DNA of 64,000 bases from Ecdyonurus torrentis. Taxonomy: Eukaryota; Arthropoda; Insecta; Ephemeroptera; Heptageniidae. The stretch spans positions 24,395,815 through 24,459,814 of the forward strand of contig OX439127.1 in the NCBI GenBank assembly GCA_949318235.1. The letters are read 5' to 3'. Positions 11,648 to 46,668 of this stretch are shown here, piece after piece. Position numbers and translations under genes: made by a program. The first letter of the stretch is position 1. Every line of letters starts with the position of its first letter. The notes below the pieces were generated by a model, which was given only the letters and a program-made list of their open reading frames with translations, did not search any database and had not been told where the DNA came from.

Positions 11648-14600
11648 TTACGTGCTTGCCCATGGAGGACTCATTGGCTGAGGATTTTGAAGGTAGGACA
11701 TGACCACAGCAGAAATCGACAACCTGTAGACAAAATTAAATAATAATTTTTATATGTAATACAATATATGGTAAATTACTTTTATTTTTATTTCATTTTT
11801 TACTCTTCTTTTTCTTTTAAGGAATGCCTGCATGTGAGAATTGGGCAGGCATCCCCATCAGTTCCCTGTCAGCCAAAGCACACTATCACCAATTCCCTAT
11901 CTCCTATTTGTTACCCTTCTCTAAATGTAACCATGAAAGTGATGCCTCTTTCTTTAGAAAATGGTCAACATGTCATCTTAAAGGCGTAGAACACCTTGAA
12001 CAAAAAAGTTGCGTAATATCCTAACAAACCTGAAAATCAATGTTGATTTGGCCGGAGTCATTGATTTCTAATTTTTTTTCCATTCACAAAATGCCGCTGC
12101 TGGTCACTGACGTCACAGCTCGCCTGGTCCACGCGCGCGTAAACCGGGTGAGCTGTGACGTCAGTGACCGGCAGTGGCATTTTGTGAATGGAAAATATAT
12201 TAGAAATCAATGACTCCGGCCAAATCAACGTTGATTTTCAGGTTTGTTAGGATATTATGCAATTTTTTTGTTCAAGGTGTTCTACGTCTTGAAGTGACAT
12301 CAGCATTGCCAGATTTTACCTTCAATAATGGAGCTGCAGGTGTTCTGTGAGGTTAAATCTGGCAAGGCTGCTGTCACTTAAGATGACAAGTTGATCATTT
12401 TCCAAAGAAAGTGATATCGCTTTGATGGGTATATTTAGAGTCGACTAAGTGTACATCTGTAGACAAAAGTTTCAGAATAGGGCAAGTATTGAGCAACCTG
12501 CGTGTTTCTCATACAAAAATCATTGAGTTGTTGCAGGTTGCTAATCTTTCTCATTCGGAAGCTTTTGTCCAGTGCTGTACTTACAGAACAAATTATGACT
12601 TTACACATCCATCCTGTGATCGTTAATCACTAGTAAAGAGATGCACTATAAGCCATTGTGTATTTTGTCATAGTAACACATTATATGCAAAAGAGTTTTT
12701 GGCAATAGTTTGTGTGACTTTTATCTTCCTTGCAAACTTTGTCAGACAAAGTTTGCTTGGAAACTCCTCTTTAAAGATACACTTAAACCTAAAAATGAGT
12801 ATTTTTTAATCTACACCAAATCATTTCAATAGTAATCCGTCGTTTATTTGGCTTCTCTAGCCCGCGAGATAAGCAAGCCCCACGAGGTAACAAGACAAAG
12901 TACACACCTCTCTACTGTGAGAGTAAAAAATATGTGCCCCTTGCTCTACCTGCTAAGCTTACCTGAGAAGGTGCACATACTTTTTACTTACACAGTAGTG
13001 GGTAAGTAGTGCTTCACATTTCCCTCTTGTTACCGTTGCGGGACTCGCTTATCCTGCAGGCTAGAAAAGTCAAATAAATAACTAATTTGTATTGAAATGA
13101 TTTGAAGAAGAATAAAAATTCTTATTTTTTAGGGTTAAGTGTGTCTTTAAGTTTGTGAGGACCAACAAAGGCACAGAAGTTAATGCTGACAACTCTCTTC
13201 CTAATATAGGACATTCATTCCATATGCTAAGGTCATTATTATGTAACATTTTATTACAAGACAGTGTCAAAAAACTTTGAAATTAATTATTATTTTAGTC
13301 TCTAGGCATAAAGCAAGGCTATAATTTTTGATATTTTAATATATATTTAAAACATTATACAACTCTTTACAGAGCTTTCTTACATAAAACTGCTGAGAAT
13401 CTGCTTGGTGTCATCGTTTACTCTTGAATTGGCGAAGCTGATGCACGAACAGTAGAGGGCCACCCACGCACACCATTTGAGCTACAAGATAGATATAAAC
13501 TTAAGTCAATAATTACAATAAATTATTAAAAATTACTCCCAAAATTCATAAGTAAATATTTTGACAGAAAGCTCTTGAACTTATTAAAGGCCCAAAGACA
13601 CCCTGGTTTTTTAGAATCTTTTAGGTACAAAAAAAATTTCACAAGTTGTTAAAATCTGATGTGACTATTCCTTCTAATTTAAATATTAAATTACAGTTCG
13701 ATAATTATTTGGCCAATCAACGATCAACTGACTTTTATACTTTGATTCATGTAAGTTTTTAGCTTTAATTGGCACTCAGCCACATTTTATAGTCAAAATG
13801 ACAAACAGGTATTGCCTTGTATGAAGCTGCAATAACTGTTAATGTGATTTTGGCCACCAAAAGGTGACCAAACGGTGTGAGACAGTTATGAAGATACGTG
13901 AAGAGGAGTATATAAGGGTGTGTGGCAAACTTTGATTACATTTTTTAATTAAAAGGAAGAGGCGCACCGGCTCCATACGATATTTACAGTTATTTTCATA
14001 AATAGTAGTACTAAATAGTGGATTAAGCACAACTTCAAAAAATTGAGTGTCTGTGGCCCTTTAATAGAACATTTTGATGAAGTAGCAATCAAAATTTCTA
14101 TCTTGTATTTTGTCACGGTAAGAAACATGTCTAGCTTGTTTTTTTGTCACGAGAAACAAAATGACAAACCAGAGATAGACATGTTGCTTGCCATGATAAA
14201 ATACAAGATATCAGTTCTTCCGGATAGAAATGTCGTTGTAGAGGTTTTTTTTGTGATGCGACCTTGAATCTTACCTGTTCTTTTCATAGAGCTCATAGTC
14301 GCATGGCAAAAAAACTCTACAACGACATTTCTATCCGGAAGACCTGATATATTGTGTTCGCTACAGCATTGATTTTGAATTTGTAATATGATTTGGGGTA
14401 TAAATAAGTTGACAAAACTGACAGGCTACCAATACACGGATAAATTGTCCTTATGTTTGAGAAAACAGTCAAGGTGCTGAACATAATGAAAGTACTTATT
14501 TAAGTTTCTGCAGCAAGTTTGTAACAATCAGAGGTTGTCCATTTTGATATTGATAAATTGAGTGAGACATGAAATAGGATTTGTGTAGTTTCTACCTATG

Positions 14601-16747
14601 CCATAATATTAATATATAGGTAGCTTTTAAACATGGAGAGGGGAGGTAGAGGGAGAGAGAGTGAGAGAACACTGTATTTTAAGCTTATATTCTTATTTTC
14701 TCAAGTAAAATGTTTCCATTGAATAGTTACATAAACCAAAGACTAGTAATTTAAAGGAAAATTTGAAATTAGTTCATTTTGGAAATGTTATCACAGAAAA
14801 GGATACAAAAGAGCAAGTGCCTATGATGACGTCCTTATTTATACCCCTATTTAGCTAACTGAACCACCTTCTGCTTAACCTGTAAAACTCAGGTAAGGCC
14901 CTACCTTCTACAACATTAAACAAGTGAGCATCTATAATGATAATAGCTATAGGTGAAGATCGTGTTGGCAAAGTTTACACAAATATTTACAATGATTAAT
15001 CAACATGAATTTCGTGTATCTTCACCTAGCTGAAGGATATTATTGTTGAGAGGCACTTGCTGTTTTTTTTTTTTTTTTTTTTTTTTTTTTTCCTAGCCTT
15101 TCTTTTAATATCGTACACTTATATGTCAGCACGGTATAAACATTTAAAGATTTATTACATATGAGAATAGGGGAAAATGCAAGAGTGTATGTAATTAATA
15201 ACTAAACATACTCTCATCATAAGGCCACACATACTGAAGATCATTCCCAATATGTTCATATAGTCTGGAGTCAAGTCTTCTCCTGGAGCAGCTTGAGAAG
15301 ATGGGGCAGGAGCTTTGTACCTGTGAACACAACATTTAATTTACAATAAGTCATTAATTTATTTCTGTACTCACACCTGTAGTTTGTATGCACATCATAC
15401 ATAAACTCTATATAAATTGGTCAGAACTGATCATTACACTTTCAGAGCTTGCTCTTTATACAAGATCAATTGGGCTTACAAAATTGTCTTTTCTTTTATT
15501 GCAGCATGTTTAATGTACTATTCACTGTAATTATTTATTTTCTTGTCCAAACATGTGCAAACATTTCAAATTATATTGACACAATCTACTTTCTAGTTCA
15601 GCACCTTTCAATCAATAAATCTATCACCAAAGCTTAGGTTACTCTTCCATTCTTTTACACTTGAGAATCAACATTTCTTTTAACGTGCAGTATATACGTA
15701 ATGTATTAAAGAATGTACTTTATTTTAAATCCTCACTGCTCATTATTTACAATTACATATAGATTCTGTATCCAGACTATTCTATCATTCACACAATTCA
15801 CACACTCTAGTAATATTACTACACATGTGTAATCTTTTTGATCAAGAAATTTATTTATGTACAGCTCTGGCCAAAAGTTCCCGAACGGGGCAGCGGCAAC
15901 CGCTGCGTTTTCTCATAAAGATAACATAGTGTGGTTGCGGGTTGCCTATGCAAATCGTTCCGGAACTTTTGGCCAGAGATGTACCGCAAGGAAATGAAAA
16001 ACCTGCACAACTATAGACTGAAAAGCATTACTAAAATTGCAGGTTATTCAATTCATGTCGGTACATATGTGATGTTAATTTCTATTTTATTAGTTTATTT
16101 AAATCCTCTTTGCAGTATGTATAAGTAATGCATAATTAAATAATAAAAATAGGCTTGACCTAACTGTATGTAATCATAATCAGCAGTTATAATCCTGTCA
16201 GCATGATATGCATAAATTGAACGGGCTATATTATTCCCATGTCCATATAATATACTGTACATAATCAAATCTTTTCTGATACGATACCGCAGCGTATTAG
16301 ACAAATTGAATGCATGTACTTGTACATACATATGTATAAGTGAATCTATGTGCATGTGCATGAATGTACATACATACACTAGTGCATAGAAAGTATGTAT
16401 GTAACCTATATTTTTGGAATCCCCTAAAGTCTCTAATTTTTGACGATGTACATATTATGAGAGTTAGGTGTTTGCATGTATTTATGCACAGTATAAAATG
16501 TAGGGACTTTTATGAATAAAATTTCAGGAGTGTAAATATGTCAGATTAACATGCATATGTATGTATGTACATATTATGAACACTGCCTTAATGTGTGCAG
16601 CAAACTTATCAACCTTCATTCCACATTATCATAAAGAGTAACCACCTAGTGTGTGTATGTGTACACAACACACACAGTGTTCTGTGCTTACCGCACTTGT
16701 TTATCGGCCCTTCTGGGATCAAACGAGCTGTTCTGATTTCCATGCAT
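11648..16747 (-). CDS. WDR83OS: Asterix / WDR83OS homologue (PAT complex subunit)
   Basis: Four exons join in frame: 16747-16692, 15320-15212, 13481-13384 and 11723-11648, giving 112 residues (human about 106). Exon 1 gives [18 protein letters not shown] and CG of a split Arg; exon 2 YKAPAPSSQ... then [20 protein letters not shown]; exon 3 [20 protein letters not shown] to SSF with AT of a split Met; exon 4 [20 protein letters not shown] then WAST and TAA. All donors are GTAAG or GTATG and every phase matches. The [33 protein letters not shown] and [15 protein letters not shown] blocks are diagnostic. Asterix is a small ER membrane protein that acts with CCDC47 as a chaperone for multi-pass membrane proteins. 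The introns are unusually rich in foldback elements. Confidence 0.95.
11919..12440. mobile_element. Nested foldback cluster in Asterix intron 3
   Basis: An outer imperfect inverted repeat (about 11919-11980 against 12378-12440) encloses two further hairpins. Hairpin A (11981-12290) has arms of roughly 140 bp around a short CG-rich loop; for example GAGCTGTGACGTCA near 12150 mirrors TGACGTCACAGCTC near 12110. Hairpin B (12292-12379) pairs AAGTGACATCAGCATTGCC with GGCAAGGCTGCTGTCACTT. There is no coding capacity. This looks like a foldback or MITE structure, probably with one element inside another. Confidence 0.7.
12452..12579. mobile_element. 128 bp MITE, CAAAAG-ended family, copy 1
   Basis: Ends CATCTGTAGACAAAAGTTTC and, reversed, CAGCACTGGACAAAAGCTTC, bounded by TA. 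A second inner inverted repeat pairs GCAACCTGCG with TGCAGGTTGC. The layout matches the element at 15860-15983, so the two belong to one family. Confidence 0.65.
12770..13150. mobile_element. ~380 bp foldback element in Asterix intron 3
   Basis: The left arm begins TTAAAGATACACTTAAACC; the right arm reversed begins TTAAAGACACACTTAACCC. Pairing continues through CCAAATCATTTCAAT, TATTTGGCTTCTCTAGCC and GGTAACAAGA to near the centre, so almost the whole element is one long imperfect palindrome. No ORF. Confidence 0.7.
13584..14064. mobile_element. ~480 bp MITE with TTAAAGGCCC ends
   Basis: Left end TTAAAGGCCCAAAGACAC, right end reversed TTAAAGGGCCACAGACAC, an 18 bp near-perfect terminal inverted repeat. 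It lies in Asterix intron 2 and has no coding capacity. The ORFs across it are incidental. Confidence 0.65.
14092..14350. mobile_element. Double foldback next to the 480 bp MITE
   Basis: One hairpin pairs ATCTTGTATTTTGTCACGG (about 14099) with a run ending GATAAAATACAAGAT (about 14208). The second pairs TTCCGGATAGAAATGTCGTT (about 14218) with AACGACATTTCTATCCGGAA (about 14321), perfect over 20 bp and longer with mismatches. Non-coding; probably part of a foldback element. Confidence 0.65.
15860..15983. mobile_element. 124 bp MITE with CTCTGGCCAAAAGTTCC ends
   Basis: Left CAGCTCTGGCCAAAAGTTCC and right (reversed) CATCTCTGGCCAAAAGTTCC, bounded by TA dinucleotides. Inner copies of GCGGCAACCGC and GCGGGTTGC are also inverted. 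CTGGCCAAAAGT-type ends are typical of Tc1-like transposons. Located in Asterix intron 1. Confidence 0.75.
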
Positions 16748-18939
<2,192 letters not shown>

Positions 18940-20551
18940 CTAAAAACATTTGTTAGGAAGACCATCCTTGCAGCAGAACTCACGCCCTGAGTTGAGTTTG
19001 GTGTTATGCCATTTGTCATCATGATTTTTAATAAAAAGATGAGCCTTTTGCTTATGCAGATCAACTAACGCGGCACAGAGTAATGTAGGGCCTTGTTGGG
19101 CATATTTCATCGCCTAAAACAAAATATTTTCCATTAGTTTAAAATAAAACGTGGAGTAATTGTGATGGGCATTTGTTTCCATGGTTTCTCTAAGCTGCTA
19201 TAGTGAATGCCGGGCTGTATATTTAGGCCATGGCTGCGCTCGTGTGGTCGATAAGACAATGTCTTGATGTAGCTTTTGGTAACGGTTTAGCATAATTACA
19301 CAATATGACGGGGAGGGGGAGGGTAATAAAAATACAAATAAAAATAGGGGGATTCTGTTGTTTAAAATCGTTATAATTTGTGCCTATATGCCTAAGTGAT
19401 GGACAGATTTTCCAGATGAAATAATTGTGGATTGCAGAGCAAGCAATTTGCTGCAGGGTCAATCTCGAGTATACTAGAGAATTCAGGAAACACAACCCCC
19501 CTTTCTTTTCACTATTAACCGTATCCTATACCTTTCTTATTTGGGATATATGATTTTTATTTTAACACTTAATATCTAAAGGTATAGCGTTACTAATTAC
19601 TTCATAAAAAAAAAAAAAAAAAAAAATGCAGCATTTTAACTAATTCCAAAATAACATTTTAATTTTCAAAAACATGGAACGTTAATTAAAATCGGATCAG
19701 TCACGTTTTGTAATTATTACTCTAGCAGGAAGGCCAAGCACATAAGAACAATATAAAAAGTTTTGTGAAAACGAATAAAAACTCGCTTATAAAATCTATC
19801 TCTTTGCTGCATTATCGCAGGATCTATAAAATATAGGACCCTTTAAACATTATAGGATAAAAACATAAAAACTAAAATATTAATAAGGATAAAATTGTCT
19901 TGCAACAGCATTATCATCATTGTTACTCGTCACTGTCCCAAATATATCTAAGTTCAGTGAAAGAAACCAAATAATCAATTATATATTTACAACAGAGGTT
20001 TGATTTACTTACTAGTTCAACACACTTCTTGGTGCAAGTCGTCCGACCTTTCAGACCACTATGAATTTTTTCTTCATCTTCAATTGGGTAACTGAACACC
20101 GGACTATTTTCTTGATCTTGTATAATCATGTTTTTTGAAAGTTGTTTATCAAGGAACACTCCACAAGTGCAAGGAACTTTTCCTTCTGAAGTTTCTGCTG
20201 ATTTTTCTGCAGCTTTCTTTGGAAATAAATCAAGTCCATAAGTGCTGCAATAATAAAATCAAAAATTATTTCTTACAAATCTTTTTACTACAATCAGTAT
20301 AAAGATCTAGGTAAACATTCCATTAGGTTAACATCTATAGTCTATACATTATACATTAATAATAATGTGTATTGTGTGTATATAGTACGTTAATAATTCT
20401 GTTTTCTGTGGATAGCAAAAATGAAAATCTAATATATTATATTTAAAATAAGTGGTTTGTATGAATAAATTGGTAAATGAATAAGAAAAAAGAGTTATTA
20501 TAGTTACCTGTGAAGAATGACACATGTGATAATAAAAAATGTGGACTTCAT
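18940..20551 (-). CDS. Fcp3C: Follicle cell protein 3C-like secreted protein
   Basis: Three exons join in frame: 20551-20508, 20244-20013 and 19113-18940, 149 residues in all. Exon 1 gives MKSTFFIITCVILH, the start of a signal peptide. Exon 2 carries KVPCTCGVFLDKQ, a charged middle region and TTCTKKCVEL before a GTAAGT donor. Exon 3 carries GPTLLCAALVDLH, KAHLFIKNHDDKW and GREFCCKDGLPNKCF then TAG. The CTCGVFL, CT-KC, LLC and REFCCKDG blocks with this cysteine spacing match insect follicle cell protein 3C-1 as I remember it, a secreted arthropod protein first described in ovarian follicle cells. The short first exon carrying the signal peptide is usual for secreted proteins. Its biochemical role is not known to me. 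Recognition is from memory, structure from the sequence. Confidence 0.85.
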
Positions 20552-20677
20552 TGTTGCTGTTGTAGAATCGTAAGCAATAATGACGAAGAGACGGTCTTTT
20601 TCTAGCTCTTAATAGGGAGGACAGGGAGAAATTCATGCAGACGCAAACATAAATATATAACCAACATTGCTGACACC

Positions 20678-20683
20678 TTTATA
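20678..20683 (-). promoter_or_regulatory. Candidate TATA box of the Fcp3C-like gene
   Basis: The minus strand reads TTTATAAAGG about 130 bp above the ATG. The position is plausible for a TATA promoter with a short leader, but TATA-like words are frequent in this AT-rich DNA, so support is weak. Confidence 0.25.
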
Positions 20684-21408
20684 AAATTTAACTGTATACA
20701 TAAAAAAATTACATAATGCTATTCGATTACATAATAACAATTAGTGAATATAATATTCTTGCAAAAATATAGTTGTGATCATCGTTATAAAAATATCAAA
20801 AAAATGTAATGCTTCAGCAAAATTCCTCGGCAATCACATCTATTTCACAACTACAGTACATTGTTTATACAAAACAAAATATATATCTTATATACTAAAT
20901 AAAAGTTATTATTATATTATATATTATAAATTTAATTTATTTATATTTATACTTTTTATTGGTCAATTATTAGTCACAATCGAGTGGTAAAATTATAGGA
21001 AATGACTAACGACATGCTAAACTAGTGTACTATTTCAAAAAAAAAAAAAAAAAAAATCTTCAAAGCTCACACATAAAATAAACAAACGTAATTGATTTAC
21101 CAAAATTAACTATAAAAAAATGAGACTAGTGATTTTTTATAATGCTATCTGAGATAATGTGAAATAACATTAAGCTTGTGAATTATATAAAAGATAAAAA
21201 ATATACAAAAAATACACAAATAAAAACACTTAAAAATTATAGACGTGAACAAATATTAACGAATGCAGAAGCTAAGTATTTATTTAAAAATATTTGAAAA
21301 TATGGAGATCAACTTAGAAAAAGCAAAGATAGAATGTGAATTTCGTTATGCGTTTTATCTGGTGGAAGAGAGTGACGTACGCGTCCTAAGATTTCATTGT
21401 ATAACACG

Positions 21409-21409
<1 letters not shown>

Positions 21410-21461
<52 letters not shown>

Positions 21462-21501
21462 TATATATTATATATATTATATATAATTATTATATATAAC
21501 G

Positions 21502-21554
<53 letters not shown>

Positions 21555-21566
21555 TATATATATATA
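21410..21566. repeat. Two adjoining (TA)n arrays
   Basis: TA repeats separated by a short AT spacer, just beyond the stop codon of the adaptor gene and so probably within or near its 3' UTR. Confidence 0.9.
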
Positions 21567-21646
21567 GTATTGTAGAAGTATAAAAGAAAAAAACTTTAAG
21601 GAAACGTTAAGGAGTATATTTAGAGAGCTGAGAGATTTCAACTGCT

Positions 21647-43067
<21,421 letters not shown>

Positions 43068-44844
43068 ATTATCGTGACTCTTAAGTGATACTGACCGTGA
43101 TCATTCACTGTCAGCTCTGGCAACTAACTCGTGCGCACCAAGAGAGTAAGCATAATATATAAAAACAACTACATGAAGACAATGCTTTGGTAGCGCCAGA
43201 CCGGCACTCCTTCGTCTTAATACTTGACGCCTACATTTGTTGCGCTGGACAAATAACAACCCGTATAAATTTTCCCATCCTACACTTATATAATCATCAT
43301 TATTTATAAAAACGTAAATTATATTATAAAAGTAGTTTATATACATAAAAAGTAGCAAATTTATAAGAATAATATTTTGCTACGTTTGTTACACATTTTT
43401 ATTTTATTTATTTATTTAATTCTATGTAAAGTTTACATATTATATTTCATAAAACTCACATTGTTTTTTACTTGGTTCTCGGTATTTTCCGCTAGATGGA
43501 ATACCATAAAATATTTTAATTGCAAGAAACTCGAAAAAATGTAGTATTTGCAATTGATGTTATCGGAGTGATTATTTATATTTTTAACTATCATTGCTTA
43601 AAGTTAAAAGTTACTGTGTGAATGTGTAAAGCAAGAAATCAAACAATAAAACTGCATTTTTTTTAAGTATATTATAATTTATTAATTTACGAGTTAAAAG
43701 TTTTAGGGGTTGTTTTATTTGATCCTATCAAACGTTTCTGTTAACAGCCGCTAGGTCGCTATACAAACTGGTCAATTTGTAAATTAAGTATTTTGTCGAC
43801 CCACTTACTTATTTAGGAATTCAATAACTGAGCCAAAACATCCAACTGCTGTGATGGTTCACCTTAAATCATTTCAATGGAGAGATTAAAAAACAATAAT
43901 AATAAAAAAAAAGCGTGTGATTGTATTGGTACTCTTGTCCGTTCACTCCTAACTTCTACTACGTTTAAAATAATTGCCGCGTAATATTTTAACATCATTT
44001 TTTAGGCGCAATTGGCTTGAGCTCTGTTCTTGTTATTACTTGTGCATAGCTTAATTAGTACTAATTCTCTCTCTCTCTCCATCTACGCACTGTACACCAT
44101 AAAACATGCACTTTTATAACAAGTTATAAAAATAATAATAAGACCATGGCGTTATGAAGAAAATTAGATTAGCCCCATTTTAGTCCTCCGATAATTTACC
44201 CACTTACAAATAATTTTCAAATTTCTTACATTGAAATTTAAATTGTGGAAATTATTTTCCATAATTGGAAATGTGAATGAGATGTCCATGAAAATACAAT
44301 ACCCTCTTTTTCTATGATGCGGTGCGGCCTAGAGCTTTCATCTAATCCTACGTCCCATTATTCAATCCTAAATTGCTAAATTTAATGCTGTATTGTTCAC
44401 CGTTTTCTTTTTCTTTTTCTTTCTTTTTTTTTTTTTTTTTATTCGCGCAAACTATATAATAATTTAAGTTACAGTTATTTACATTTGACGTACTAAAAGC
44501 ATTATTTTGCACCTAAAATAGTTGTAATAAAAAATAAATTAGTTAATAATATCCTCTCTATAGTCATTATAAGCAGTAATTTAAAAACATTAAATGCGCT
44601 TTATTTATTTATTTTTATTTACGTATTTATTAGCCATGGGTAGTTTTCGGTAACATTACACTTTACAATAATAATAATAATATGCTACACTATAGGTTCG
44701 TTTCTTCGTTTCGTCATTTTAAAAATTAAATCTAAAAACTATAATATGCTAATGAACTATGCAAATATTTACATTGGATCCATTTATATATTTTTTATTT
44801 CTTTCAGATCCTTTCTTTCTGTCCTTAACATTTTTCTACAGTAC

Positions 44845-44962
<118 letters not shown>

Positions 44963-46606
44963 TACATATAGTGCAATTGTCTTCGATTTGGACAATGCTT
45001 TGATTTTAAGTCATTTTTCTATACATTATTTATTATATAACAACGATTAAAAATCCCGGTGATTCATGTTCAAGTTGTAATTTTTCAAAATTGAATCGAA
45101 TCAAATCATTTCATCATCTTCGAATAGCTTAGCTTATAAAATGTAAAACAAAATATTAAATTTCATCTCAGTCTATAGTTCTTACTCCTATATTTTATAA
45201 CATTTTCAGCATTATTAAGTACAACACAAACATATGAAAAACATACATTATTATTATTTTTTTTATCTTTTTCTGCTTTTTCAAGACACATCATATTTCC
45301 ATAGACACAAACTTATCACATTTCAAACAAAGCAGACTACAAAGACTATGTGAATATGATACATTTAAACTTATTGTCAAGAAAATTACATCAAAAGCGA
45401 TTCAAATAGCAATGTTTTGACATTATACAATTTAAAAAAAATAGTGTGCATATTATTTTATTTCTCTTGCTAGATATTATTATAGTAGTGTTGGTTTGAC
45501 TTTATACATCAGACCATAATATTGAGTAGAATCATAAAGTTGTAATATCATACAAAACACCAATCCGAGATTAACAAAAGAGAAATAATGGTATGGTATA
45601 CCAACTCATTATTATTCAAAACTTTTTCCCGTCAGACTTTACCAAACTGACGTTCATTTGAGAAATAATCTTCGGCGGAAATTGTATCCTGGTTTTATTC
45701 AGACTTTTGTCGTTCCATCGTAACGCTGAATTTAAAATTCTATGCATCACTAGAAATGACGCAGAAACACTGTAATTATTTCCTCAAATTGAGAGAATGT
45801 AATAATATTAAAAGGTTGATCATATAAAAATCTCGATAATGATTTCAATAGATATAAATGTTATTCAGAACGCCAGACAAGCTCTTTATATTACATCAGG
45901 AAAATAATAATTAGAGAAAAGTCTGTTAATTTGACATTATGAAATTTAACTTTTGAAGAGAGTTTTTTTTTTTTTATATAAATAGATGTAATATTTAATA
46001 CCTTAACCACAGGTGTTAATAAACTATTAAAATATAAAAATGTTTCTTTGATTAGTTTTTTTAATTATAACATGTTATATAATATCATAATGAATTGCTC
46101 TTGTATTTTTGTGTGATATAATATTAGAATATTATATATTTTATAAAAAGTAGTAATTATATAAACGAACACTCGTGGTTTCACGCTCTTTTTATTTGGT
46201 CTATTATTAATACAAGGTGCTCGTCCTTGGTAGTCACGCGGTTCTCAAAATACAGCAAAGTAGTTTTGTGGTCGACGTGCGTACGTCCCTACCATGGAAA
46301 TCAACATAAAATTAATTTCCTGCTTTAAAAGCTGACAATTCGAAGCTATTTTGTGTATTAATTTTTATTATTACTATTTCATTGTTATTATTTTTAGTAT
46401 ATTTATAGTTATATCTGCATATATTAGAGAGTTTATTATCTTTTAAGACGTTTGATGGACAATGAAAGTATCAAACACTTATACTTAATTTGCTTTGCTT
46501 GGTGTTTTGTGGGCTAAAAGCCAATGACGTCACTAGCCACGACCTGGCACAGCACTACGCCACTTCGTCTCGCTAAACTTAGACTCAAAACAAGACGAGG
46601 CAAACG

Positions 46607-46608
<2 letters not shown>

Positions 46609-46667
<59 letters not shown>
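46609..46667. repeat. (TA)n microsatellite
   Basis: TA array directly next to the GC-richer block at 46510-46605. Confidence 0.95.

Positions 46668-46668
<1 letters not shown>

Larger units (their letters stand above)
20552..21646. other. Gap between Fcp3C-like and SLP-76-like genes
   Basis: About 1.1 kb holding the Fcp3C promoter, a poly-A tract near 21038, two TA arrays (about 21410-21566) and presumably the 3' UTR of the adaptor gene. No exon seen. Confidence 0.5.
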
